A DNA stretch of 64,000 bases, from contig JAFLDV010000023.1 in assembly GCA_017302255.1 (NCBI GenBank), forward strand, positions 1-64,000, given 5' to 3'. The DNA is from Gammaproteobacteria bacterium. Lineage in GTDB: Bacteria; Pseudomonadota; Gammaproteobacteria; Enterobacterales; Alteromonadaceae. The position numbers and the translations under genes were made by a program. Shown in pieces: positions 53,549 through 62,455 of the stretch (its first letter is position 1; every line of letters starts with the position of its first letter). The notes beneath the pieces are model-generated. The model searched no databases, had not been told where the DNA came from, and saw only the letters and a program-made list of their open reading frames with translations.

Positions 53549-53983
53549 TCAATCGACTTTCGCGGCTGTTGGCGTATCCGGAGATTTCAGCCGAACCGCG
53601 TCGCTATAGTAGCTTTTATAGGACGGCAGGAATGCCACTAACAATGCGAGACCAAACAATACTTGCCCGAAGATTGTGCTAAAAATAATACCGACGACAC
53701 AGCCAAGCTGAATAACGGCAGGGAGTTTTTTACCAATACCCACCCACAAAATAACAGCGACCACTAAATTCCAAATCATGCTGCCAAACAGCAGCGGAAA
53801 ATCGACATCCGCCAGATCATAAACGCCCAGTCGTTGCCAAAGCGCCTGCAGAAACGCACTTTCCGCGAAAAATTCTGCAGACACCAGAGACGACACGACG
53901 CAAACAATGAAAAACAATCCGATGAGGAAGCTGTAAAACGCAAACCAAATATTACTCAGCGTAACAACTGCCGGACGACTCAT
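53549..53983 (-). CDS. Four-helix membrane protein, unknown
   Basis: A 144-residue protein with helices at about 10-32, 62-80, 88-103 and 105-120, and a short charged C-terminal tail. GAGAG lies nine bases before ATG 53983. No family recognised. Confidence 0.65.
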   Translation of the reverse strand: MSRPAVVTLSNIWFAFYSFLIGLFFIVCVVSSLVSAEFFAESAFLQALWQRLGVYDLADVDFPLLFGSMIWNLVVAVILWVGIGKKLPAVIQLGCVVGIIFSTIFGQVLFGLALLVAFLPSYKSYYSDAVRLKSPDTPTAAKVD

Positions 53984-54208
53984 ATTAAAGTACTCTCAAA
54001 ATTAAAGATCACAATAAAAACAACAAGGTATCAACCAACTCCGAGCTACTTCCGCCCCGTAACAACTTAGACATTTTACTCAACGCAGTTGTGTAGCTCT
54101 TTGGCTGAGACGAATTTAAAGTCTGTTAACATGATTTGAAAAATCGAAAGTTGTGGCCATCTTCAATGGAAGGGTCTCATTTAAATTTGTTTAATTAATT
54201 TGCCAGCA

Positions 54209-54778
54209 CTACTTGGCTGTCGACAGAATATCTTTGACGAAATCGTCGGCGGAGCTATAACCACGAGGTCCATAATTGAGATGTTCTTTATTTTTTGACC
54301 AGCCGCCAACAACGCCCGCGACCTCCTCAAGACCTTCTAAATTAAGAGTTTTTTCATAAGTATACACTGTGAAATCTTGATCTTTTTTCACGACTAATAC
54401 GAAAAAGCACTCTGTAAATTTTTCAGGGGTTGGAAAGACAATTAATACTGCTGATGCCAAAGGCTCAACTTTAATTCCGTTGGCATATTCTTTTGAAATC
54501 AGCTTGGTCGCTACTTCCTTTAACTTGTCGGTGTCGCCTGCTTGTAACGCAGCATAAAACTGACCATCAGAGTTATATGTCCAATGCGGAATCAGCACAT
54601 GCTGCAGTCCATACACATTATTTTCGGTCGGCAGCGCCATTTTTTGCTCGCCACTTTGCGAACCAGGTTTGGTGACAGCTATTGCTTGTAGTTCCTTACT
54701 CTCGCGGTCAGCGCTAGACTTCGGCGTACTAGTACAAGCTGTGAGCAATAACACCAGAAGTAGTAAGTAGTATTTCAT
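54209..54778 (-). CDS. Lipoprotein, unknown
   Basis: A 189-residue protein with a classic lipoprotein signal (YYLLLLVLLLTAC, Cys at 15) and a Ser/Lys-rich linker. The mature domain is alpha/beta and includes AALQAGDTDKLKEVATKLIS and YTYEKTLNLEGLEEV. ATG 54778 is preferred over 54787. The gene is AT-richer than the 6-16 kb block. No family recognised. Confidence 0.72.
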   Translation of the reverse strand: MKYYLLLLVLLLTACTSTPKSSADRESKELQAIAVTKPGSQSGEQKMALPTENNVYGLQHVLIPHWTYNSDGQFYAALQAGDTDKLKEVATKLISKEYANGIKVEPLASAVLIVFPTPEKFTECFFVLVVKKDQDFTVYTYEKTLNLEGLEEVAGVVGGWSKNKEHLNYGPRGYSSADDFVKDILSTAK

Positions 54779-54814
54779 TGGCAACATCCATATCTATGTT
54801 AATGCAAGAGTTTT

Positions 54815-55195
54815 TTAGAGCCGATAACTCTTGATGGCTGATTCGCAGAATTCAGTTTTTTTAGCTTGGCTATATTCGGCAAATTCTTTTTTGATGGTTT
54901 CTTGCATGTCGGCAGAGTCTTTCACCAAAGTTTCTTCGGTCGAACCTGCCGCTAAAGAGTACTCTTTGCCAAGTGCAATTTGTTTACTATTCGCCTTTAA
55001 CCAAGCATCGGCTGCAGCTGCCAATGCCGCAGGGTCTTTAACCACTGGCGAGCAAACTTCAAGCACTGCTGGGGTACGAACACTGCGGAAAAATTTAATG
55101 TAATTGCCCATCCCTTCTCTGCTCATATCTTGGGCAATAGTAGGTAGCGCTGTTGCACATAACACAGTGAGTACAACGACGTGTGATAATTTCAT
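54815..55195 (-). CDS. Small periplasmic protein, unknown
   Basis: A 126-residue protein with a signal peptide (cleavage near PTIAQD, about 21). The helical mature part has two Cys (EVCSPVV and EFCESAI) that could pair. AAGGA and AGG precede ATG 55195. It lies directly upstream of the 54209 lipoprotein gene, with a 36-base gap, so the two may be one operon. Confidence 0.7.
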   Translation of the reverse strand: MKLSHVVVLTVLCATALPTIAQDMSREGMGNYIKFFRSVRTPAVLEVCSPVVKDPAALAAAADAWLKANSKQIALGKEYSLAAGSTEETLVKDSADMQETIKKEFAEYSQAKKTEFCESAIKSYRL

Positions 55196-55460
55196 GACCT
55201 GTCCTTGTTATAATAATTAGCAAGTTGTGGCTCGACGCCCTATATATTTTTTGTTGCTAGATATCCAACACACAAATATATTCATGAGTGCTGAATACAT
55301 TAAATTTACAAAATTCAGTGTGCCTTTTATATATTTATTTGCAATATGCTGCCAAGAAAAAACTCAGGAATTTATAGGTGCTGTTGATCATTAGTTGGCA
55401 GTTCAACAATAGCTTGATGAGTACTGGCATGGCAGGATGCTTAAAGAAAAAAGCTAAATA

Positions 55461-56150
55461 TCAACTCAGATTAAATAATTTACGCTCAAGTTCTGCCATC
55501 GAAGCAACTTGGTAACGCGGATTAATGTAATTTGGTGTTGGTTTATTGTCGGCATTCAGCCAGCAAGTGTGGAATCCAGCGAGATGGCCACCAACAATAT
55601 CCGAATCGGGGTTATCCCCAACCATCAATACTCGGTCACGCGCTGGCGAGCCCATGGCTGCAAGCGCATGTTCGAAAATATCAGGGTGCGGCTTGGCTAC
55701 GCCAACCTGCTCAGAAATCACTAATAAATCAAAATGTTCAAGAAAACCAGTGCGCTCCAAACGGACCTGCTGTAACTCGGTAAATCCGTTGGTAATAATG
55801 CCAAGTTTGACCCGCCCGCGCAGCGCATTCAGTAAATTGGTAACCCCATGTAGCGGCTGACAAATCTCCGCCATCGCCGCTAAGAAATCACTGTTTAGCT
55901 GTACCGGTGATTGCGATAGCCGCTGCGCCCAAGCTTGAAACCGCTGATGCTGTAACTGCGTTGCAGTAATTGCGCCCTGTTGATACTGATCCCACAGCGG
56001 TTTGTTGAGCGATTGATATTCGATAAAATCGTTCTTTGAAAAATCAACATCATAGCGAACAAACATTTGCTGGAGGCCGCGGTAGGCATCAAACTCAAAT
56101 AAGGTCTCGTCCGCATCAAACAAGATCCAATCATAGCGATTAACTAGCAT
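55461..56150 (-). CDS. yjjG: Pyrimidine 5'-nucleotidase YjjG
   Basis: HAD-superfamily phosphatase of 229 residues, nearly colinear with E. coli YjjG. Motif I is DADET at 12-16, GIITNGF near 114 and [11 protein letters not shown] near 145 follow, and [15 protein letters not shown] near 170 is motif IV. YjjG dephosphorylates dUMP, dTMP and UMP and protects from mutagenic nucleotides. ATG 56150 with GGGG-type signal upstream is preferred over 56165. It complements the cdd-deoA salvage pair. Confidence 0.93.
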   Translation of the reverse strand: MLVNRYDWILFDADETLFEFDAYRGLQQMFVRYDVDFSKNDFIEYQSLNKPLWDQYQQGAITATQLQHQRFQAWAQRLSQSPVQLNSDFLAAMAEICQPLHGVTNLLNALRGRVKLGIITNGFTELQQVRLERTGFLEHFDLLVISEQVGVAKPHPDIFEHALAAMGSPARDRVLMVGDNPDSDIVGGHLAGFHTCWLNADNKPTPNYINPRYQVASMAELERKLFNLS

Positions 56151-56194
56151 CTCACCCCACCACAAAACCTGACCAGCAAAGTTAGTTTTACCGC

Positions 56195-56689
56195 TTAAAA
56201 CTGATAACCGATCTGGAAAACGCCGTTGATTTTTTCATCATAATCCGCATTCGTGGCATGAATTGAAAGACCAAAGGTAAAACCGGATTGATTGATGCCA
56301 TTGCTGAAATAAGTGTAATTCAAACCAAGCGCAGAATAAGTCCGATGTTTGTCCTGAGCAAAGAAGCCTTCACTTTCGAAATATAATTCCTCACCTGCTG
56401 TTTGCAAAGCATAAATACCTAAACCGTGTTTATTTGAAGTCGCCCCAAATAAATCAGTGACCATCCAACCCGCACCTAAACCACAGGCAGAGCCCATCAA
56501 AGTACTGTATTGAATGCAGCCCACTGCAAGATATTTCATATCGGTATTAGAGACTTTTGCGACATGACCACCAAGCCCAGCATATGGTGCACCAGCACCG
56601 ATACCGTACGATACCGAACTCTCATTAAGCTGTTCGCTGGCAAGCGTTGACATAGAAAAAAGCGAAAAAACTAAAACAAACTTATTCAA
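56195..56689 (-). CDS. Outer-membrane barrel-like protein, unknown
   Basis: A 164-residue protein with a signal peptide (cleavage near LASEQ, about 18), Gly- and Tyr-rich beta strands and a terminal IGYQF suited to BAM recognition. The start is TTG 56689, with GAGGA six bases upstream. Two Cys (VGCIQY, SACGLG) sit in adjacent strands. The gene runs toward yjjG with a 44-base gap. Confidence 0.72.
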   Translation of the reverse strand: MNKFVLVFSLFSMSTLASEQLNESSVSYGIGAGAPYAGLGGHVAKVSNTDMKYLAVGCIQYSTLMGSACGLGAGWMVTDLFGATSNKHGLGIYALQTAGEELYFESEGFFAQDKHRTYSALGLNYTYFSNGINQSGFTFGLSIHATNADYDEKINGVFQIGYQF

Positions 56690-56892
56690 AATACATCCTC
56701 ATACTTCTTCAATTAAAAAAACGCGGTCAAAATACCGTGAGTTACCATAGAGCGAAAGCACTGAGAGCTTCAGCGCTAACCTCGAAATTTTCAGGGGAAT
56801 TAGCTTTAAAAAAAACAATAGATAAATTTACTTTTTACCAGTCGACATTTACCGTAAAAGTATTGAGCAGACTTACAAACCGACTCTGATTC

Positions 56893-57447
56893 TTAGCCTT
56901 TTCTAGCATCACCCTGTTGGTAATACTGGAAATAGTCATTAACCATCGCCAACAACTCCGGATAACTGACTTGCAGACTATTTGCCGAAATGTTGATTGG
57001 CGTGCCGCACATTTTGATATTTGCTTTGTTAGTCATCCGACGCAGCGCATTGCCGCGCTCGGCATATTTCTCAGGGTCATATACTAAAATGGAGATAAAT
57101 TTTTGCCGACCTATCGTATATTCGTTGATGCCAGCAATATCCGACCACGGCACTAATCCGGCCGACACGCCGCTTGAATTATCGAAAATACCTTCAGCAT
57201 TCAGAATTAAGCCAGGTGTATCATCGAAGAATTTTTTAACGCCAATATAACCACAAGCGCCAAAAAACAAGATTGCCACAACGGCAATAGCATAGATAAA
57301 TGTTGGGCTATTAAAACGCGGCTGACTGGCAATTACTTGGGCATCTAAAGTTAATAACCATATGCCGACAGCAACGAAGCCGATGGCCGCGACCATTAAC
57401 AAAATGAGCTTGGTTTTACTAAGTGCAACTACTTTTTCTGGCAACAT
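56893..57447 (-). CDS. STM3941-like protein with two membrane helices
   Basis: A 184-residue protein with helices near 15-35 and 48-66, then a PH-like soluble domain containing GLILNAEGIFDNSSG and LVPWSDIAGINEYTIG. The pattern matches what I know as the STM3941 family, without known function. ATG 57447 has AAGGA at good spacing; the GTG at 57450 is too close. Confidence 0.75.
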   Translation of the reverse strand: MLPEKVVALSKTKLILLMVAAIGFVAVGIWLLTLDAQVIASQPRFNSPTFIYAIAVVAILFFGACGYIGVKKFFDDTPGLILNAEGIFDNSSGVSAGLVPWSDIAGINEYTIGRQKFISILVYDPEKYAERGNALRRMTNKANIKMCGTPINISANSLQVSYPELLAMVNDYFQYYQQGDARKG

Positions 57448-57590
57448 CACATTTCCTTATTAGCTAAACAAGACGGCTGATGCAGTGTTTTGTCATCCAC
57501 CCTCACAAAGACCACTGGCGGCAAACGTTATTGATTGCTATGAGTGCAAATCAAAGCCGCTGCCCCAAGTGATTGTAAGTAGGGCTAGGT

Positions 57591-57848
57591 TTAGACTTTT
57601 TCCCAACGCACGTCGATACCTTCAGATGCTTCTTCCTCTGAATCTTCACCAACTGCCGCTTTTAATGTCGATAACAAATAATGACTTGCGCCAGCGTTTT
57701 CCAGCAGCAGGATTGTGCTTAGGTCGATATAGTAGTCGTTGTCATCACTAGACTCTTCTTCCAACGCGTCTTCGAGGAATTTGAAATCCTGATCAGTGAT
57801 TGAGCCAATGAGTTGGTTGGTTTCACGATTAAAAAGTTTGTAGCCCAT
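57591..57848 (-). CDS. Small acidic protein, unknown
   Basis: An 85-residue soluble protein with a strongly acidic middle and end (EDALEEESSDDND and GEDSEEEASEG). The start MGYKLFNRETNQLIGSITD looks like a small beta-sheet module. AAGGGA precedes ATG 57848. No family recognised. Confidence 0.68.
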   Translation of the reverse strand: MGYKLFNRETNQLIGSITDQDFKFLEDALEEESSDDNDYYIDLSTILLLENAGASHYLLSTLKAAVGEDSEEEASEGIDVRWEKV

Positions 57849-57973
57849 TTAAATAGTCCCTTACTTAACTGTTAAGTGCAGCGCGAAATTGTGCCGTTTA
57901 GTGTGTTTTCGCCATTATATTAACGATGAATTTTAAAATTAACAATACAACAACTTTTTGTTGCCATTTACCG

Positions 57974-58534
57974 CTAATGTCGACAAATCAAATTCCCATC
58001 AAAATCATAAACATCTGCATAGGGTCGAAGTTTCAATACAAATTCATTGAAGCTGTTGGCGACAGTTAAGATATTACCCTCGTCGGTTTCGGTCACCACG
58101 ACTTTGGGCTCATCGTTTGAATGACGATAATCCAGCGCCAGCCAAGTATGGCCATCACCTTCTAATGGCACTAAGCCTGGCAACACTCCCCAGTCCAGAG
58201 CAATGCTAATGGCGTTGTAAATAGAATTCTGATGATTGGGATCTATGCTGGCCAGCTTTGCCATCACATAAAAACCCTCGCCAAAATAAAAGGCTGAAAT
58301 CTCATTTTCACACTCAGGCAATGCAATGACCTTGCCTTGAGTTGACTCAATATAGTTCACATAACCATGCGGGAGCTGGTAGCCGGTTTGTTCCGCAAAA
58401 TAACGGACTGCTTCGTCGGTTGTATAAACTCGGTAGTTTTGGATTTCTTGCACATTACCGCACTTTGCACAGACAAAATAAGCAGTACCATCAATGATGT
58501 CTGGGTTGCACAATTCTTCCCTACAACATTTCAT
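57974..58534 (-). CDS. SUKH (SMI1/KNR4)-like protein with N-terminal zinc ribbon
   Basis: A 186-residue protein. The N-terminus has a Cys cluster (C3, C4, C9, C22, C25; CAKCGN) resembling a zinc ribbon. The rest looks like a SUKH domain: YQLPHGYVNYIES, a GEGFYVMAKL strand, and GDGHTWLALDYR near 127. Many SUKH proteins are immunity partners of polymorphic toxins. No toxin gene is adjacent, so it could be an orphan immunity or a housekeeping homolog. AGGAG precedes ATG 58534. Confidence 0.75.
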   Translation of the reverse strand: MKCCREELCNPDIIDGTAYFVCAKCGNVQEIQNYRVYTTDEAVRYFAEQTGYQLPHGYVNYIESTQGKVIALPECENEISAFYFGEGFYVMAKLASIDPNHQNSIYNAISIALDWGVLPGLVPLEGDGHTWLALDYRHSNDEPKVVVTETDEGNILTVANSFNEFVLKLRPYADVYDFDGNLICRH

Positions 58535-58620
58535 CGCAAAACTCCTAGCTGATTAACGTCACGATGCTCGCTCCGCGTTGATAAATGCGCTCAGACAAGC
58601 AGTTTAGCGACGCACAAGTA

Positions 58621-59319
58621 TCAACCTGCTGATATGGCTTTAACTACCGCCGCGGTGGCATGGATTTTCGTCGTATCGTAGAGCGGCACTTCAACATCTT
58701 TTTGACTGACTAACAAACCAATCTCAGTACAGCCTAAAATCACCGCCTGCGCTCCGGCTTGATGAAGAGTGTTAATAATTTCAATATATTGCGCTCTTGA
58801 ACTCTCACAAATGCGACCTAGGCAAAGTTCCTCATAAATGACACTGTGCACCAAATCGCGCTCTGGCGCTGATGGCACAATCACTTCGATGCCAAAACGT
58901 TCGGTGAGCCGGCCTTTATAAAAATCCTGCTCCATGGTGAAACGCGTGCCGAGCAAACCCACTTTGCTAATGCCTTGTTTAACCAAACATTCTGCCGTGG
59001 CATCAGCAATATGTAGCAGCGGAATTGAAATTGCTTGCTCAATTTCTGCGGCAACTTTATGCATGGTATTGGTACAAAGTAGCACGAAATCAGCGCCAGC
59101 CAATTCGACAGATTTTGCCGCATTTGCCAATAATGCCGCGCTTTCAGCCCATTGGTTTTGCCGCTGAAACTGTTCGATCTCATGAAAATCAACGCTATAC
59201 ATCACAATCTTGGCCGAATGCAAACCACCGAGCGCTTGGTTAACCCCAGTATTGATCAGTTGATAATAGCTAGTCGTCGATTCCCAACTCATACCGCCCA
59301 AAAGCCCGATCGTTTTCAT
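58621..59319 (-). CDS. Aspartate/glutamate racemase family protein (YgeA-like)
   Basis: A 232-residue PLP-independent amino-acid racemase. GLLGGMSWEST near 6 is typical, and the two catalytic Cys lie in LLCTNTMHK (C82) and ILGCTEIG near 191. This broad-specificity group makes D-amino acids such as D-homoserine. GGGGA lies five bases before ATG 59319; the frame from 59331 adds only MGIF. Confidence 0.9.
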   Translation of the reverse strand: MKTIGLLGGMSWESTTSYYQLINTGVNQALGGLHSAKIVMYSVDFHEIEQFQRQNQWAESAALLANAAKSVELAGADFVLLCTNTMHKVAAEIEQAISIPLLHIADATAECLVKQGISKVGLLGTRFTMEQDFYKGRLTERFGIEVIVPSAPERDLVHSVIYEELCLGRICESSRAQYIEIINTLHQAGAQAVILGCTEIGLLVSQKDVEVPLYDTTKIHATAAVVKAISAG

Positions 59320-59365
59320 GAAAATCCCCAACGTTTCAATGCGACACCGTGAAATAAATCGCCAG

Positions 59366-59650
59366 CTATTTGCGAAAAATAGCCCAGAATTTATGTCGAA
59401 TATCTTGCACAGCCGCGATCTGCTTGGCTGAAATTAAACTAAGCGCAACCCCAATAAGAATAATCAACAGGTGCGATGCAAGGTAAAGATATTTTGCTTC
59501 TAAATCTGCATGCTTGCGGCCATTTACCAGGATAAAAAACTCGGGATCAGTGACCCCCTGCCAGGCCACATAACCATTAGCTAAGCCAAAAAAGATAAAC
59601 CCAGCACCGATAATTTTAATGACGATAAATGTGAAGCCAACACTTTGCAT
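59366..59650 (-). CDS. Two-helix membrane protein, unknown
   Basis: A 94-residue protein with helices at about 5-25 and 52-70 and a short charged tail. AAGG lies six bases before ATG 59650. No family recognised. Confidence 0.65.
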   Translation of the reverse strand: MQSVGFTFIVIKIIGAGFIFFGLANGYVAWQGVTDPEFFILVNGRKHADLEAKYLYLASHLLIILIGVALSLISAKQIAAVQDIRHKFWAIFRK

Positions 59651-59746
59651 GTAAAACCTTATGCATTGCAGATTTGGGTACTAAGGCTACAGAGCTTTAG
59701 TAAGGCGCCGACAAATTTGGCGGCGAGCAGCACGAAAAATCCATGC

Positions 59747-59770
59747 GCTTAGTTATTTGCTTAGTTATTT
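59747..59770. repeat. 12-base tandem duplication at a stop codon
   Basis: GCTTAGTTATTT occurs twice in a row at 59747-59758 and 59759-59770. The second copy contains the TAA stop of the neighbouring periplasmic protein gene. It looks like a recent slippage event. Confidence 0.8.
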
Positions 59771-60109
59771 GGCGACCTTATCCACTTGCAATTCAAGCTG
59801 CTGTGCATCGATTTTGATTGTGGCTTTTTTGCCATAAGCCACTTCAAAAGACGGCTGCATCCGCTCTTTCCCGACGCGTACCGAAGTCGCAACAACCGCC
59901 GTATCATTCGCTTGTGGCTTCACTGTAACTTCAAGTTCGAAATCTTCGCCAATGCGGATGGTTGCTTTGGTATCAGCTTTCACTTCAACGATAGGCGATG
60001 CGACAACCTTACCATTTTGCTGCACCGAAGTTGTCACTCGAAAGCTTTCTGTTGCACCGACCGTTGAGGCTGCAAACAACAATCCGAGCAACATAGTTTT
60101 GATAGTCAT
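59765..60109 (-). CDS. Small periplasmic beta-rich protein
   Basis: A 114-residue protein with a signal peptide (TIKTMLLGLLFAASTVGATE, cleavage near 20). The mature part alternates Val/Thr/Lys as in a small beta sandwich. It lacks Cys. AAGGA lies seven bases before ATG 60109; the frame to 60178 has a polar N-terminus without function. No family recognised. Confidence 0.72.
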   Translation of the reverse strand: MTIKTMLLGLLFAASTVGATESFRVTTSVQQNGKVVASPIVEVKADTKATIRIGEDFELEVTVKPQANDTAVVATSVRVGKERMQPSFEVAYGKKATIKIDAQQLELQVDKVAK

Positions 60110-60189
60110 ATTAAATTCCTTATCTGGGTAAAATCGTTTTTGTCGAGTTAGACAATTGTTGCCACTTTTGGCTATCAAATAATCTGCGT

Positions 60190-60648
60190 TTAATTTAACG
60201 CTTTCTTCATAAAAATACTAAATGGATCAGAGACATAATCGGCAAATGGCTCGCATATTTCAAAACCAAAACGCTGATACATCGCAACTGCGGGTTGGAA
60301 ATAAGCAACTGAGCCGGTTTCCAAATAGAGCGTTTCCAGCTTTCTGGCTTTTGCCTCGGCAATGATATGGCTTAACATCATCGAACCTACGCCCATCCGG
60401 CGAAACTCAGTCGCTGTGCGCATTGATTTGATTTCAGCTTCATGCGAATTGAGTGTTTTCAGCGCACCACAACCAGCCAGTTTGTCACCTTGCCAAAGGG
60501 TCCAAAAAGTAATGTCGGGAGCCTGTAACTTACTAATATCTAATGCATGTACGCTTTCAGCTGGGGATGTCGCATACATATCTTGCAGATGTTCATTTAA
60601 TAAATTGAACACTTCAATTCCAGTTAAATCATCGACGATTATTTGCAT
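60190..60648 (-). CDS. GNAT family N-acetyltransferase
   Basis: A 152-residue GNAT enzyme. TEFRRMGVGSMMLSHII near 80-96 is the acetyl-CoA loop, LETLYLETGS near 103 a core strand, and AMYQRFGFEICEPFADYV near 120 the end of the fold. Similar proteins are described as PaiA/YsnE-like acetyltransferases. AAGG precedes ATG 60648. Substrate unknown. Confidence 0.9.
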   Translation of the reverse strand: MQIIVDDLTGIEVFNLLNEHLQDMYATSPAESVHALDISKLQAPDITFWTLWQGDKLAGCGALKTLNSHEAEIKSMRTATEFRRMGVGSMMLSHIIAEAKARKLETLYLETGSVAYFQPAVAMYQRFGFEICEPFADYVSDPFSIFMKKALN

Positions 60649-60779
60649 ATCAAGCGACCTTGTTTTCTTGTACTGATTGTTTTATTCCAAATGGCAGGAT
60701 TGGCATTGCAACAATACTCGCGCCTTCAATTGTAATCACACTCACAATCCCTCCGGTGCGGCTAGTCGGCTTCATATTG

Positions 60780-61253
60780 TTATATCGTAAATCTGCAGTC
60801 GATTACGATAACATCTCCAGCATTTTTATCGTCGATACTGGGTGAGGGCGCAACGGATTCACTAGCCTTTGTCACCCGCACTGCGAACCAAGGTTCAGTT
60901 CGCAGCAGTTCATAATTGGCGGTTTCTATTGCAAGTGCTTTATCAAATACCGTAGCACTCGGGCCTGATAACACCTTGCCGACAACATGATAGATAGCTC
61001 TAGCTTCACGCTGCCCGGGCCCGGATGACAATGCATATAATTCATTTGGCGTTGCGACTTGCACACCAAGTCGGCGTAATTCATTGAGAGTGTCTGTTGG
61101 GATCACATGCAGGTGTGCAACTTGCCAGCTCTGGCACAACTCGCATTGGCATTGAAATGCGGGCATCGCCGCATGACCTTGAACTTTTTGCGTCTCTGCC
61201 AAATGCACTGCCAATCGCCATTTGGCAAAAGCAATAGTAGGTCGTCTTTTCAC
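60780..61253 (-). CDS. Conserved hypothetical with CxCxxC motif
   Basis: A 157-residue soluble protein. CQCELCQSW near 35-43 is a compact Cys cluster that could bind zinc or iron. The rest (HLHVIPTDTLNELRRLGV, YHVVGKVLSGP) has no family I can name. The start is GTG 61253, with AAGG eight bases upstream. Confidence 0.7.
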   Translation of the reverse strand: MKRRPTIAFAKWRLAVHLAETQKVQGHAAMPAFQCQCELCQSWQVAHLHVIPTDTLNELRRLGVQVATPNELYALSSGPGQREARAIYHVVGKVLSGPSATVFDKALAIETANYELLRTEPWFAVRVTKASESVAPSPSIDDKNAGDVIVIDCRFTI

Positions 61254-61364
61254 AATAAAAGCCTTTTTGATTGGCAGCTAAACACCGAAATTAACTTTCA
61301 AATGATGACTATCCGGTTGCATATCAATCTGTTGTCGCAACACAATCTGTTCACTCATCCGGGA

Positions 61365-61709
61365 TTAGCCGATGTTATAGTCCAAACGAACAACCTGATC
61401 TTTCTGCACCACGGCAACACCATTAACCACTTTCGGTGCGTATTTCCAATTAGACAGGGCTTTAATCGCCGCTTGATCGAATATCTTTTCCGGGACCGAA
61501 TTGATCACTTTGATGTTAACCGGATCACCATCCTCATCAATATCAAAACGCATTTGTACGTAGCCCTCGATGTTATTCTTCGCAGCATAGGCAGGGTAAG
61601 TCGGATTGGCTCTAGCTTGGAGTGAGGCATCGGCACGATCTGGCAGCGGTGTAGCAGCGCAACCAATGAGAAAAACCATACTGGCAATCATGAAAATGAA
61701 ATTTTTCAT
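61365..61709 (-). CDS. TonB C-terminal domain lipoprotein
   Basis: A 114-residue lipoprotein: the signal ends in FLIGC with Cys17, then a short linker and a TonB_C domain (about 31-114) with NPTYPAYAAKNNIEGYV, FDIDEDGDP and ALSNWKYAP. A TonB box-binding domain anchored by lipid instead of an inner-membrane helix cannot be powered by ExbBD in the classical way. AAGGA lies five bases before ATG 61709. The family assignment is strong; the function is open. Confidence 0.87.
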   Translation of the reverse strand: MKNFIFMIASMVFLIGCAATPLPDRADASLQARANPTYPAYAAKNNIEGYVQMRFDIDEDGDPVNIKVINSVPEKIFDQAAIKALSNWKYAPKVVNGVAVVQKDQVVRLDYNIG

Positions 61710-61811
61710 ACAAATCCTTTTAAACATTAGGGTTTAGATAAATGCTGTTTAGCAGCCCAAAGCCTAAAACCATCCTTGTGTACTTGGCTGCTTCGACAAA
61801 TCGACTTCACC

Positions 61812-62318
61812 TTACTCGACATCAAAACCACGGGCCTGCAAAATTTCTAAAACTTCAGAATTCCCGTGCAGATATTTCGACATCCGGATGATAGCGCCCG
61901 ATTCGAACTTCAGTGCGTACCAATACATACTGTCAACATACTCCACAGAAATCAGGTCGTCCCATAGCTCGTGTTTGCTGCCAGTCCAAGGGGTGTGAAA
62001 TTTAATGCGATGAAAATCGAATTCGCCATACACTTTATAGTATTCGGCAAAGCTGCCGAATGCGCTCACCGCAAAAAATAGGAAAAGGCCAGTGATTGCC
62101 CAAAATTCACTAGCCTTTTTAAACACATCTTTATCGTAAAAATATGCCGAAAAAGCCACGACGGCGAAAATCGCGCAAAGCCAACCCATGACCGGCATAA
62201 AAAGCCCATATTGGAGTTTGCCATCGGTAATTTTACGCCGTGCTTTCTGTGCAATAACCACAAAGATAAGGGTTGAAATTACCGCACCAATTAAGCCTGA
62301 AATAAGACCTGAAATCAT
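61812..62318 (-). CDS. Three-helix membrane protein, unknown
   Basis: A 168-residue protein with helices near 5-23, 40-58 and 75-92, and a C-terminal soluble PH-like domain (FDFHRIKFHTPWTG, WYALKFESGAIIRMS). The layout recalls the STM3941-like protein at 56893, but the sequences differ. AGG precedes ATG 62318. No family recognised. Confidence 0.68.
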   Translation of the reverse strand: MISGLISGLIGAVISTLIFVVIAQKARRKITDGKLQYGLFMPVMGWLCAIFAVVAFSAYFYDKDVFKKASEFWAITGLFLFFAVSAFGSFAEYYKVYGEFDFHRIKFHTPWTGSKHELWDDLISVEYVDSMYWYALKFESGAIIRMSKYLHGNSEVLEILQARGFDVE

Positions 62319-62455
62319 TTTCCTACTCTTTTACCTTTAAATTTTATCTGAAGGTCGGAGCGAACTCACTTCGACCTGCCATCACACCTTATAATCGGCA
62401 CAGCTTACAATGTGCTACTAGCAGTCGCTGTTTTCACACTGGCTTTTAGCGCACA

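Noticed and set aside
57591-58534. Toxin-antitoxin or toxin-immunity pair
   Set aside because: The small acidic protein next to the SUKH-like gene has no toxin or antitoxin features and the genes have separate ribosome binding sites 126 bases apart.
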